Below are positions 7,167-13,179 of a DNA stretch of 13,179 nt, in pieces. Numbering within the stretch: position 1 is the first letter of the stretch; every line of letters starts with the position of its first letter. The notes beneath the pieces are model-generated. The model ran no database searches. It had not been told where the DNA came from and saw only the letters and a list, made by a program, of their open reading frames with translations. Position numbers and translations under genes: made by a program. The stretch covers positions 1 through 13,179 of the forward strand of contig JAZRDN010000033.1 in assembly GCA_045660295.1 (NCBI GenBank). Reading direction: 5' to 3'. Source of the DNA: RGIG8775 sp045660295. Its GTDB lineage: Bacteria > Bacillota > Clostridia > Oscillospirales > CAG-272.

Positions 7167-7187
7167 TTGAACAGTTAACCTGTTCAA
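7167..7187. promoter_or_regulatory. Operator-like inverted repeat at the lipoprotein transcription start
   Basis: TTGAACAG (7167-7174) and CTGTTCAA (7180-7187) form perfect 8-bp arms around a 5-nt centre. The repeat begins about 7 bp after the -10 box, so a bound protein would block initiation or escape. Arm length and spacing resemble sites of dimeric TetR-type or similar repressors; no regulator gene is in the window. As RNA it could also form a weak 5' hairpin. Confidence 0.55.
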
Positions 7188-7213
7188 ATAATTCATAGAA
7201 AGGAAAACAAATT

Positions 7214-7684
7214 ATGAAAAACTATGTAAAACTTATTGCGGTAGCACTTGTTGCTGTAATGCTCCTTGCCACTCTCGTAAGCTGTGGTTCTTCCTTCGGC
7301 GGAATCAAGAAGAACTTCGAGAAGAACGGCTATGAGTACGTTGAGAATGATGACGGAAACGCCATTTTCGACGCATATGTAGCAGAGCTTGAGGAAGGCG
7401 AGATCTCCGTAACACTTCACGTGTTCAAGGGTGTTCCCGCTGAAGATGAAGAGGACAAGGGTCTTCTTGGCAATCTCATCGGCAGCATCGCAAGCGCTAT
7501 TGATTACTGCGGCGTTATCGAGTTTGGCTCCGATAAGGATATGCAGAAGGCACTTGCTGACAATGAGACTCTTAAGGGTCTTATCAAGGACGCGCAGGAT
7601 TCCGATCTTGTAAACGGCAACTGCATTCTTATCCCCGGTGTAAACTACGAGAAGCAGGTGGAGATTTTTACAAAGTCCAAGTAA
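7214..7684 (+). CDS. Small acidic lipoprotein of unknown function
   Basis: A 156-residue protein with a classic lipoprotein signal: a basic start, a hydrophobic run over residues 8-22 and the lipobox LVSC ending at Cys24, so it should be attached to the outer face of the membrane. The mature part is acidic, with a Glu/Asp cluster around residues 56-82 and a short hydrophobic Gly/Ile/Ala stretch near 84-97 that could be an amphipathic helix. I recognise no enzyme motif. The ribosome site AAGGA (7200-7204) is well placed 9 nt upstream. It is monocistronic, between its own promoter with an operator-like repeat and a terminator. Other lipoproteins of this kind in Clostridia are uncharacterised; a role in the envelope is only inference. 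Confidence 0.85.
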   Translation: MKNYVKLIAVALVAVMLLATLVSCGSSFGGIKKNFEKNGYEYVENDDGNAIFDAYVAELEEGEISVTLHVFKGVPAEDEEDKGLLGNLIGSIASAIDYCGVIEFGSDKDMQKALADNETLKGLIKDAQDSDLVNGNCILIPGVNYEKQVEIFTKSK

Positions 7685-7702
7685 TTGATAATTTTATTAC
7701 AT

Positions 7703-7735
7703 AAAAACCGTTGTCGCATCGCGACAGCGGTTTTT
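7703..7735. terminator. Bidirectional terminator between the lipoprotein gene and the VOC gene
   Basis: A 15-bp stem with one G-T pair (7703-7717 with 7721-7735), a 3-nt loop and T runs on both sides (six on the plus strand, five on the minus). It serves the convergent lipoprotein gene and the ABC transporter-VOC operon, whose last stop codon is 2 bp away. Confidence 0.88.
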
Positions 7736-7737
7736 TC

Positions 7738-8142
7738 TTATACTTCTTTAAAAAATTCTACCTGCTCACCGTCAGGACCCTTTACGAAAGCGATGTTTAT
7801 GCTTATCTTTTCGGGAGTTGAGTCAAGGGGAACGACCTTGGGAAGAATGTGAGGAGTAGCGCCTGCGGCGATTGCCGTGTCGTATGCTTTCTGCACGTCG
7901 TCAACCTTCATTGCGAAGTGAACCCACTTTCCGCACTCGGCAAACTCGTCGCCGCCGTTTGCGAAAAGCTCTATGCGTCCACCGTCACCGATGTCAAGCA
8001 TCGCGATGGTCTTTTCACCCTCGCCCCAGCGTACGACCTCCTTGAGACCGAGCGCCTTGTAAAAAGCGAGCGATTTTTCAAAATCCGCAGCCTTCAGACC
8101 GATGTGATGAAAGCCCATGCCTGTAATAATATCGTTAGCCAT
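7738..8142 (-). CDS. VOC-superfamily (glyoxalase/bleomycin resistance/dioxygenase fold) protein
   Basis: A 134-residue protein with two beta-alpha-beta-beta-beta modules typical of the vicinal oxygen chelate fold. Candidate metal ligands are all at the expected places: His13 (HHIGL), Glu58 (RIELF), His75 (VHFAM) and Glu129 (GEQVEFF), so a divalent-metal enzyme such as a lactoylglutathione-lyase-like protein or an epimerase is possible. The substrate cannot be assigned. It is the last gene of the minus-strand ABC importer operon. Its GAGAGG ribosome site overlaps the end of the ATPase gene (12-bp gap), which suggests coupling and perhaps a link to the imported compound, though this is only context. 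No signal peptide; cytoplasmic. Confidence 0.88.
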   Translation of the reverse strand: MANDIITGMGFHHIGLKAADFEKSLAFYKALGLKEVVRWGEGEKTIAMLDIGDGGRIELFANGGDEFAECGKWVHFAMKVDDVQKAYDTAIAAGATPHILPKVVPLDSTPEKISINIAFVKGPDGEQVEFFKEV

Positions 8143-8154
8143 GCTGTCTACCTC

Positions 8155-8949
8155 TCATTTGTTTATTCCGCTTAAAAAGCTCTTGAGAATTTCGCTCTTG
8201 GGAGCACCGAAAAGCTCCTCGGGAGTGCCTTGCTCCTCGATTATACCGTTTGCCATAAATATGACCTCGTCCGAAACGTTGCGCGCGAATTCCATCTCGT
8301 GGGTAACCACTATCATCGTGCGCCCCTCATCGCGGAGCTCCTTGATAACCTTTAACACCTCACCCGTAAGCTCGGGGTCAAGAGCCGACGTAGGCTCGTC
8401 AAAGCAGAGAATATCGGGCTTCATCGCGAGCGCTCTCGCGATAGAAACTCGCTGTTGCTGACCGCCCGAAAGCTGACAGGGATAAGCGTCGCGCTTTTCG
8501 GAAAGTCCTACCGAAGCCAGAAGAGCCTCGGCGTTTTTCTCAATATCCGCATACATTTGCTTAAGCTCTGATCCGTGAAGCTTCTTTGCTTTCGCTTCTT
8601 CCTTCGCGCGGAGCTTGGGAGCAAGCGTGAGATTGTCTATTACCGAATACTGGGGGAACAGGTTAAAGGATTGGAACACAAGTCCGAAGCTCAAACGGTT
8701 CTCGCGTATCTGCGCAGCCGATTTCTTTGTGTGATCCTCGGCGTCGAAGATGCAGTTTCCGTCAACAGCTATCGTGCCCGTATCGGGCGTTTCAAGAAAG
8801 TTCAGACAACGCAAAAGGGTAGTCTTTCCGCTTCCCGAAGAACCGATGATAGAAAGCACCTGTCCTTTTTCAAGCGAGAAGTCAATGCCCTTGAGGACCT
8901 CAACCTTGCCGAACTTTTTGGTTATACTTTTAACTTCAAGTAATGCCAT
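8155..8949 (-). CDS. Amino acid ABC importer, ATP-binding subunit (GlnQ/HisP type)
   Basis: A 264-residue ATPase that powers import by the adjacent permease. Walker A is GSSGSGKT (36-43), the Q-loop Gln is 93, the signature is LSGGQ (160-164), Walker B is ILCFDE (180-185), and the switch His is 217 in VVTHEME. Polar amino acid ATPases usually have about 240 residues; the extra length is a charged stretch between about 113 and 140, rich in Lys, Ala and Glu. The strong AAGGAGGG ribosome site overlaps the stop of the permease gene (12-bp gap). The family points to polar or charged amino acids; the actual ligand depends on the binding protein. Confidence 0.96.
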   Translation of the reverse strand: MALLEVKSITKKFGKVEVLKGIDFSLEKGQVLSIIGSSGSGKTTLLRCLNFLETPDTGTIAVDGNCIFDAEDHTKKSAAQIRENRLSFGLVFQSFNLFPQYSVIDNLTLAPKLRAKEEAKAKKLHGSELKQMYADIEKNAEALLASVGLSEKRDAYPCQLSGGQQQRVSIARALAMKPDILCFDEPTSALDPELTGEVLKVIKELRDEGRTMIVVTHEMEFARNVSDEVIFMANGIIEEQGTPEELFGAPKSEILKSFLSGINK

Positions 8950-8961
8950 GTCTCACCCTCC

Positions 8962-9621
8962 TTAAACCTTGTAGTAAGAAAGCTTTTTCTCGAAGAATCC
9001 GAAAAGAAGCGTAAGGATGCCCACAAAGGCAAGATAGAATACAGCCGTGTAGAACAGAGGCCAAATGAGACCGTAAGCGGCATATTCTTCAGCCGCCTTG
9101 ATAATTTCCACGACCATAATTACTCTCGCAAGCGCCGTGTCCTTGACAAGCGTGATTATTTCGTTTGACATGGGGGGAATAATACGCTTAACTACCTGCA
9201 TGAGAACGATCTTGAAAAATATCTGCGATTTCGTCATGCCAAGCACCTCGCCTGCCTCATACTGACCGCGTGGAATTCCCTCAATGCCGCCTCTGTATAT
9301 TTCGGAGAAATAGCAAGCGTAGTTTATAACGAACGCTACTATGACCGCGTTGAATCGTGTGAAGAAGGGCATAGCCCACAAAAGTCTCGGAACGTAGAAA
9401 ACCACGAATATCTGGAGCATAAGCGGAACGCCGCGTATTATCCAAACGAAAACCTTTGTGACGTACGCAAGAGGCTTGAACTTTGACATGGAGCCGAAAG
9501 AGATCACCAAACCCAAAGGAAGCGCTAACACAAGTGTTAGCGCGAAAATCAGGCAGGTTGATTCAAATCCTTCAAGCAAGCTTAGCGTTACCTTCAAAAA
9601 TGATGACCAAGTTATTGCCAT
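8962..9621 (-). CDS. Amino acid ABC importer, permease subunit (HisM/GlnP type)
   Basis: A 219-residue integral membrane protein with about five hydrophobic segments (roughly 16-43, 52-78, 90-107, 160-173, 184-209). The cytoplasmic EAA loop that docks on the ATPase is visible at about 122-141 (EAGEVLGMTKSQIFFKIVLM). The early RGVPLMLQ (63-70) is also typical of polar amino acid permeases. Only one permease is present, so a homodimer is expected. The ribosome site AAAGGA is 7 nt before the start; the gene begins 24 bp after the binding-protein gene ends. Confidence 0.95.
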   Translation of the reverse strand: MAITWSSFLKVTLSLLEGFESTCLIFALTLVLALPLGLVISFGSMSKFKPLAYVTKVFVWIIRGVPLMLQIFVVFYVPRLLWAMPFFTRFNAVIVAFVINYACYFSEIYRGGIEGIPRGQYEAGEVLGMTKSQIFFKIVLMQVVKRIIPPMSNEIITLVKDTALARVIMVVEIIKAAEEYAAYGLIWPLFYTAVFYLAFVGILTLLFGFFEKKLSYYKV

Positions 9622-9645
9622 GTTTGTTTCCTTTGTTTGAATTGA

Positions 9646-10464
9646 TTACTCGATAACTTCAACAAGCTCAACTGCGTTCTCAAAGCCATACTTTGTAGCA
9701 AGCTCTGCGATCTTGCCGTTCTCGAAGAGTGTCTTGATAGCCTCGTTTACCTTAGCGGTAAGCTCGCTGCCCTTTTCGAAACCGATAGCGTAAACTTCGG
9801 AATCAAGAACGATAGAATCAACAATCATAAGGTCTGTGTAGTCGCCCTGACCGCAAACGTTCTTCGCGAGAACGATATCCATAACCGCGAAGTCAACAGC
9901 GCCCGACTTAACCTCAAGGAATGCCTTGTTTTGTGCGGGGTACTTCTCAAGGCTTCCGCTCTCGCCGATTACAGATGCCGCATAGCTTTCGCCTGCGCTA
10001 CCGCCCTCAACGCCAGCCTTCTTGCCTGCAAGGTCAGCCTCTGTCTTGATGGTCTCCGCGTTATCAGCCTTGATAACTACGCACTGCTGGTTGAGCATGT
10101 AGCCGTAAGAGAAATCAACAAGATCGGAACGCTTTGTATCAACGCCGTCTATCTTATCAGTGGAGTTAGCGGTGAAGCCGTTCCAGATGCAGTCGATAGT
10201 GCCTGCCTCAAGCTCCATGTACTTCTGACCCCAGTCGATTTCCTGGAATTCAACGTTCATGCCGATTATCTCGCCAACAGCAATAGCGAACTCGGACTCA
10301 AAGCCTGTCCAGTTGCCGTTCTCGTCTTTTTCGTTCATGTTTTCGAAAATAGTAACACCGCAAACAAGAGTGTCAGTGTCAGCCTCGCCGCCGCAGCTTG
10401 CGAAGCAGAAGATAGCGCTCATGATCATAATAAGCGCAAGTGTGAGAGAAAGAATTTTTTTCAT
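9646..10464 (-). CDS. Amino acid ABC importer, extracellular substrate-binding lipoprotein (SBP family 3)
   Basis: A 272-residue receptor with a lipoprotein signal (hydrophobic 5-22, lipobox FASC, Cys24), so it is anchored on the outer face and delivers ligand to the permease. Family 3 features are GFESEFAIAVGEIIG (54-68), the repeated-domain DCIWNGFTAN (91-100), RSDLVDFSYGY (112-122) whose Arg112 would hold the ligand carboxylate, and AVMDIVLA (193-200) whose Asp196 would hold the amino group. These two residues support an alpha-amino acid ligand. Side-chain specificity is not evident. The AGGAG ribosome site is about 10 nt upstream. It is the first gene of the operon, directly behind the promoter. 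Confidence 0.95.
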   Translation of the reverse strand: MKKILSLTLALIMIMSAIFCFASCGGEADTDTLVCGVTIFENMNEKDENGNWTGFESEFAIAVGEIIGMNVEFQEIDWGQKYMELEAGTIDCIWNGFTANSTDKIDGVDTKRSDLVDFSYGYMLNQQCVVIKADNAETIKTEADLAGKKAGVEGGSAGESYAASVIGESGSLEKYPAQNKAFLEVKSGAVDFAVMDIVLAKNVCGQGDYTDLMIVDSIVLDSEVYAIGFEKGSELTAKVNEAIKTLFENGKIAELATKYGFENAVELVEVIE

Positions 10465-10502
10465 GGTAGTGTGTCTCCTATGTAGAAAATGAATTGTTTA
10501 GC

Positions 10503-10520
10503 GCTTTACCGTGATAAAGC
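10503..10520. repeat. Inverted repeat at the transcription start of the ABC importer operon
   Basis: GCTTTA (10503-10508) and TAAAGC (10515-10520) flank a 6-nt centre, beginning about 6 bp after the minus-strand -10 box. It could be an operator or a short 5' hairpin in the leader. Six-base arms in AT-rich DNA can arise by chance. Confidence 0.35.
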
Positions 10521-10526
10521 ATTACT

Positions 10527-10555
10527 ATAATACCACATTAAAACGCATTTGTCAA
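10527..10555 (-). promoter_or_regulatory. Sigma-A-type promoter of the amino acid ABC importer operon
   Basis: On the minus strand, TTGACA (10555-10550) and TATTAT (10532-10527) are separated by 17 bp. The leader to the binding-protein start is about 55 nt, and I see no riboswitch fold in it. Confidence 0.83.
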
Positions 10556-10652
10556 TAGTTTTTTTAAAAAAGTATGTATTTTATTTTAATCAACCGAAAT
10601 ATAATAAAATGTATAACTTTATAGGTGATTATGTGAATTTATCTTTTGGTTC

Positions 10653-10681
10653 TTGACAAAAGCTTCCTAAAATTGTATAAT
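10653..10681 (+). promoter_or_regulatory. Sigma-A-type promoter of the YjdF-like membrane protein gene
   Basis: TTGACA (10653-10658) and TATAAT (10676-10681) with a 17-bp spacer. Between the two divergent promoters of this intergenic stretch (10556-10652) the DNA is very AT-rich and I see no gene in it. Confidence 0.85.
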
Positions 10682-10717
10682 CATTATGTCAGTTAAGACA
10701 GGAAAGGGGATGATGAT

Positions 10718-11554
10718 TTGAAAAAAAACGAAAAAATTCCGATTCCCGAAAATTTGAAGAACATAAAATTCAAGCATACAGGTATAAAGGTGCTTTATGC
10801 GGTTTTGGTAGCAATGGTTGTTTTTACGCTTGTACGCTCGGCAATACGCGCCGAATATAATAATGTATTCTTTTGCGTGCTTACTCTTTTGTTTTTTACT
10901 CTGCCTACACTTGTGGAGCATAAATTGAATATACATCTTCCCAACGTATTTGAGGGCTTGGTGCTGATGTTTATATTTTCAGCCGAGATACTCGGTGAGA
11001 TAAACTGTTACTATGAAAAAATACCGCATTGGGATACCGTCCTTCATACGGTAAATGGCTTTATATTCGCCGCATTTGGCTTTGCGCTTCTGGATATAAT
11101 CAATCAGAACGGAAAAATAAAATTCAAGCTCTCGCCAATATATCTTGCTCTTACCGCCTTTTGCTTTTCTATGACGACAGGCGTTTTCTGGGAGTTTTTT
11201 GAGTATTGCGCAGACCTCTTTCTCGGTACGGATATGCAAAAGGATACTTACGTTAACTATATAAACACCGTCGTTCTTGACCCCGAGCATATGAACCGAG
11301 TCGTAAGCCTGCCCGATATCAGCGAGGTTATAATAAGGTACGGCGACGGTAAAGAGATAGTGCTCGACGCGTATCTTGACGTGGGAATTGTCGATACTAT
11401 AAACGACCTTGTTGTCAACTTTATAGGCGCGGCTGTGTTTAGTGTTATCGGATTCTTTTACGTTAAGAAAAGGGGGGCTGGAATGATAGCAAAACAGTTT
11501 ATTCCTACCCTTAAGGACAAATCCGATGAAAGTACAGAGGAGACAGACGAATAA
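10718..11554 (+). CDS. Multi-pass membrane protein, YjdF/DUF2238-like
   Basis: A 278-residue integral membrane protein with about six hydrophobic segments (roughly 22-40, 48-64, 78-95, 108-127, 140-158, 230-249). Conserved-looking polar motifs lie at or in the membrane: LPTLVEHKL (62-70), HWDTVLHTVNGF (104-115), GVFWEFFEY (155-163) and DMQKDT (172-177). The pattern resembles the YjdF (DUF2238) family and uncharacterised Clostridia relatives; function is unknown. A loop of about 55 residues (173-228) precedes the last helix, and the tail is acidic. The start is a TTG: GGGG at 10706-10709 ends 8 nt before it, whereas two ATGs at 10710 and 10713 sit too close and read into a stop after three codons. 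It stands alone, with its own promoter and terminator. Confidence 0.85.
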   Translation: MKKNEKIPIPENLKNIKFKHTGIKVLYAVLVAMVVFTLVRSAIRAEYNNVFFCVLTLLFFTLPTLVEHKLNIHLPNVFEGLVLMFIFSAEILGEINCYYEKIPHWDTVLHTVNGFIFAAFGFALLDIINQNGKIKFKLSPIYLALTAFCFSMTTGVFWEFFEYCADLFLGTDMQKDTYVNYINTVVLDPEHMNRVVSLPDISEVIIRYGDGKEIVLDAYLDVGIVDTINDLVVNFIGAAVFSVIGFFYVKKRGAGMIAKQFIPTLKDKSDESTEETDE

Positions 11555-11580
11555 AAAATGCGGCTTTGCCGCGTTTTTTT
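11553..11580 (+). terminator. Rho-independent terminator after the YjdF-like gene
   Basis: Stem 11553-11564 with 11568-11579, a GC-rich GCGGC/GCCGC core with one T-G pair and a 3-nt loop, followed by a run of seven T residues. It begins within the stop codon of the gene. Confidence 0.88.
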
Positions 11581-11661
11581 GCATAATTTTGGTGAAAATA
11601 AGGTCTGTTTTCCGCAAAAATAAAAATTTTGAAAAAATATTAAAAAAATTCAAAAAAGGTC

Positions 11662-11690
11662 TTGATTTTTTTACGAAGATGTGGTATTAT
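11662..11690 (+). promoter_or_regulatory. Promoter of the tRNA-Ser/tRNA-Thr unit
   Basis: TTGATT (11662-11667) and TATTAT (11685-11690) with a 17-bp spacer, 17 bp before the first tRNA base. The preceding stretch from the terminator (11581-11661) is AT-rich with no gene apparent. Confidence 0.72.
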
Positions 11691-11706
11691 ATTAAAGTCG
11701 CAGTAC

Positions 11707-11798
11707 GGAGAGGTGGCTGAGCTGGTCTAAGGCGCACGACTGGAAATCGTGTTAAGGCTAATACCCTTACGAGGGTTCGAATCCCTCCCTCTCCGCCA
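11707..11798 (+). tRNA. tRNA-Ser (anticodon GGA), CCA encoded
   Basis: Acceptor stem GGAGAGG (11707-11713) pairs with CCTCTCC (11788-11794), followed by discriminator G and encoded CCA (11796-11798). The anticodon stem is CACGA/TCGTG around the loop CTGGAAA, with anticodon GGA at 11742-11744, reading UCC/UCU. The long variable arm with a TAAGG/CCTTA stem is typical of class II tRNAs such as serine. The T arm is GAGGG-TTCGAAT-CCCTC (11771-11787). Confidence 0.97.
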
Positions 11799-11804
11799 GA
11801 CGAT

Positions 11805-11880
11805 GCTGGTATGGCTCAGTCGGTAGAGCACGTCATTGGTAATGACGAGGTCATCGGTTCGATTCCGATTACCAGCTCCA
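11805..11880 (+). tRNA. tRNA-Thr (anticodon GGT), CCA encoded
   Basis: Acceptor stem GCTGGTA (11805-11811) pairs with TACCAGC (11870-11876), followed by discriminator T and CCA (11878-11880). The anticodon stem CGTCA/TGACG holds the loop TTGGTAA with anticodon GGT at 11838-11840, reading ACC/ACU. The T arm is ATCGG-TTCGATT-CCGAT. It lies only 6 bp after tRNA-Ser, so the two are cotranscribed. Confidence 0.97.
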
Positions 11881-11885
11881 AAAAG

Positions 11886-11911
11886 CACCTAACGAAAGTT
11901 AGGTGTTTTTT
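11886..11911. terminator. Bidirectional terminator between tRNA-Thr and the ylbJ-like gene
   Basis: A perfect 8-bp stem (11886-11893 with 11898-11905) is capped by a GAAA tetraloop and followed by six T residues on the plus strand; on the minus strand a CTTTTT tail follows. The ylbJ-like stop codon (11899-11901) is inside the stem. An 11-base arm at 11880-11890 is also complementary to 11921-11931, allowing an alternative, larger hairpin. Confidence 0.85.
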
Positions 11912-12948
11912 ATTTTTATCAGGTGCTTTTTGCTGTGAAAGAGACAGAAGAAAAACAGCATAAACATAATGACGCTGTACTCGGGCGTAAATATCGAGGA
12001 AAATACCGCCGCCGTTCCTGCGGGGGTAAAGTGTGCCAAGTGTGAAAACGCAACCGCCGCCAACGCGCAAAGCAGACCCTGAAAAAGCTTTTGCACGAAA
12101 TATCTCGTAAAGCTCTCCACACGGTCGGCTGTCAAAGCCATGGCTTGAAGGTGAACCGAAAATCCGCTCCACCCCACCGTGAAACCGCAGAGCGCCACAC
12201 CGAAAGCTCCGCCAATGCTTGCACTTGCCTTTATTCCCGCGGTAAGCTCAAGCAGACTTCCCGCAACTGTCCCCGCATCGCTTGAAAATAGCTTTTCCGA
12301 TATGCAACCGATGATGCAGGAAAAGAACACCACGTAAGCGCACAAAACAATTATCGCTCCTGTTGAAGAGGATATCGCGTCGGTAAGTATTTGGGAAAGA
12401 TTTTTCTTCTGCGGTGCGGACGTGGGCATAAATTCATATTTGCTCTGCACTCCCTTTTTAAAAAGAATTCCCGATATAAGCGCCGATAAAACTGCCGTCA
12501 CGTACATAAATATGCCAAAGCTCTTGCTTGAAAAAAAGCTCTCACCCATAACCCCCACGATGAATCCAAAGCTTGGGATTCCGCAAAAGCCCACGGCGTG
12601 TCCAAACTCGTCCTTTGATATCTCTCCGTTGTCGTAAAGCGAAACGAGCGCCCGTGTACCTATGGGAAATCCGAATATCAAGCCCGCCGTGACCGCCGCA
12701 AACGACTTGCGCGAAAGTCCCCAAAGCCTCGGTACTCGCTTGCCGATAAGCCTTCCAAGAAATTCAAGCGCGCCGCACTCGCACAACACCTCGGATACAA
12801 CCATAAAAGGGAACAGCGACGGTATGACCGTCAAAAGACAGGTCTCAAGTCCCTTTTGAATATAGGATGCCGTTAACGCCGAGTTTTTTATAAAAAAAGC
12901 CGCCGTAAAGATTGCCGCCACAGACGGCAGAAAAAATTTTTTGTTCAT
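11899..12948 (-). CDS. ylbJ: Sporulation integral membrane protein, YlbJ-like
   Basis: A 349-residue polytopic membrane protein of the nucleoside-recognition/gate-domain group that includes YlbJ, which is needed for spore formation in Bacillus. Landmarks are the first gate-like segment GLETCLLTVIPSLFPFMVVSE (33-53), GFPIGTRAL (93-101), CGIPSFGFIVGVMGE (122-136) and the second gate-like segment with GWSGFSVHLQAM (259-270). It is shorter than the B. subtilis protein (about 400 residues) but both halves are present and no frameshift is visible. The start follows a CGGAG site by 7 nt. The stop lies within the shared terminator. A divergent yqfC-like gene next to it strengthens the sporulation assignment. 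Substrate or exact role is unknown. Confidence 0.85.
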   Translation of the reverse strand: MNKKFFLPSVAAIFTAAFFIKNSALTASYIQKGLETCLLTVIPSLFPFMVVSEVLCECGALEFLGRLIGKRVPRLWGLSRKSFAAVTAGLIFGFPIGTRALVSLYDNGEISKDEFGHAVGFCGIPSFGFIVGVMGESFFSSKSFGIFMYVTAVLSALISGILFKKGVQSKYEFMPTSAPQKKNLSQILTDAISSSTGAIIVLCAYVVFFSCIIGCISEKLFSSDAGTVAGSLLELTAGIKASASIGGAFGVALCGFTVGWSGFSVHLQAMALTADRVESFTRYFVQKLFQGLLCALAAVAFSHLAHFTPAGTAAVFSSIFTPEYSVIMFMLFFFCLFHSKKHLIKIKNT

Positions 12949-12972
12949 TTGTAAACTCCGTAGGCATATATA
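12945..12972 (+). promoter_or_regulatory. Possible sigma-E-like promoter for the yqfC-like gene
   Basis: TCATTTG (12945-12951) and CATATATA (12965-12972), 13 bp apart, partly match the mother-cell sigma-E pattern (a -35 like KMATATT and a -10 like CATACAHT, 5/7 and 6/8 positions). The gene starts 60 bp later. This is a weak pattern match in AT-rich DNA; no sigma-A promoter is obvious in this gap. Confidence 0.3.
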
Positions 12973-12992
12973 TTATTACAAGTTATTACAAG
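12973..12992. repeat. Perfect tandem 10-bp repeat between the divergent sporulation genes
   Basis: TTATTACAAG occurs twice head to tail (12973-12982, 12983-12992). The period of 10 bp is close to one helical turn, so two protein contacts would face the same side of the DNA. It may be a regulator site or a chance duplication. Confidence 0.6.
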
Positions 12993-13031
12993 CTTATTGG
13001 CGAAATAGCTCAATTATTCTTTGGAGGACAA

Positions 13032-13179
13032 ATGAAAGCTACGAAAAAAGAAAAAAACAGCCGCGCGGGGATGCTTGAAAGAATGAGCAAGGGGCTTGAT
13101 ATTGATTGCGATATGCTGTGCCGCGGCTTTTGTGCCGAGCTCAGAGGGCGTAACCGCGTCGAAATATGCGGAGTAAGAA
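13032..13179 (+). CDS. yqfC: YabP/YqfC-family sporulation protein, N-terminal part (runs off the right edge)
   Basis: An open frame of 49 codons starts at the ATG at 13032 behind a strong TTGGAGG site (13020-13026) and continues past the window. After a Lys-rich start (residues 1-10) there is a helix-like MLERMSKGLDIDCDML (14-29) and then the start of a beta-rich stretch, ELRGRNRVEICGV (36-48). This layout resembles YqfC, a small (about 90-residue) protein made in the mother cell, where a G-N-x-x-[VIL]-x-[IV] strand follows a leading helix. Only half of the protein is visible and the match is by pattern, not alignment. The divergent ylbJ-like gene supports a sporulation role. A yqfD-like gene would be expected next. 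Confidence 0.55.
   Translation, partial: MKATKKEKNSRAGMLERMSKGLDIDCDMLCRGFCAELRGRNRVEICGVR

Noticed and set aside
10465..10526. Possible riboswitch before the ABC importer operon
   Set aside because: The leader is only about 55 nt, with one weak 6-bp hairpin and no lysine-, glycine- or SAM-type conserved elements.
11816..12172. Minus-strand open frame across the tRNA-Thr gene and the ylbJ-like 3' end
   Set aside because: It runs through a tRNA and a terminator and overlaps a conserved gene; such frames are common false calls near tRNAs.
1..13179. CRISPR array, phage attachment site or defence island
   Set aside because: No regularly spaced repeat series, no integrase or phage gene, and no tRNA-flanking direct repeat was seen; both tRNAs are intact.

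Overview
The window looks like a chromosomal segment of a low-to-moderate-GC, spore-forming anaerobic Firmicute of class Clostridia. The basis is strong AGGAGG-type ribosome sites, near-consensus TTGACA-17-TATAAT promoters, Clostridia-style lipoproteins (a FASC lipobox after a short hydrophobic signal), and a ylbJ-like sporulation gene with the start of a yqfC-like gene beside it. A gut Oscillospirales/Christensenellales-type organism is plausible, but that placement is inference.

Left part (1-2144): the first 38 bases are the 5' end of an IS30-family-like transposase on the minus strand, followed by an IS end with three copies of an 18-nt motif. A consensus promoter then drives a two-gene glycan unit, a PglE-like DegT-family sugar aminotransferase and a PglC-like phosphoglycosyl transferase, closed by a terminator. 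2183-4845: a second promoter reads into an N-terminally truncated GH43-like propeller fragment. The fragment's stop codon overlaps the ribosome site of ansA (type I asparaginase), which is followed by a membrane-anchored endonuclease/exonuclease/phosphatase-family protein.

Middle (4818-7200): a minus-strand aromatic amino acid operon, pheA (chorismate mutase-prephenate dehydratase) then a DAHP synthase gene, converges on a shared terminator. These are the first step of the shikimate pathway and the phenylalanine branch. Divergent to pheA is a small acidic lipoprotein whose promoter carries an inverted repeat at the transcription start. 7703-10555: a minus-strand operon encodes a complete polar amino acid ABC importer (binding lipoprotein, permease, ATPase) with a VOC/glyoxalase-fold protein as its last gene.

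Right part (10653-13179): a YjdF/DUF2238-like membrane protein with a TTG start and its own promoter and terminator; then tRNA-Ser(GGA) and tRNA-Thr(GGT) from one promoter. The tRNA terminator is shared with the convergent ylbJ-like gene, whose stop codon lies inside the hairpin. The window ends in a divergent yqfC-like gene. Most of this is ordinary core metabolism, transport and sporulation. I do not see a convincing undescribed multi-gene system. The most interesting points are regulatory or remnant structures: the IS-end motif array, the GH43 remnant serving as an ansA leader, the operator-like palindrome at the lipoprotein promoter, and the tandem repeat between the two sporulation genes.
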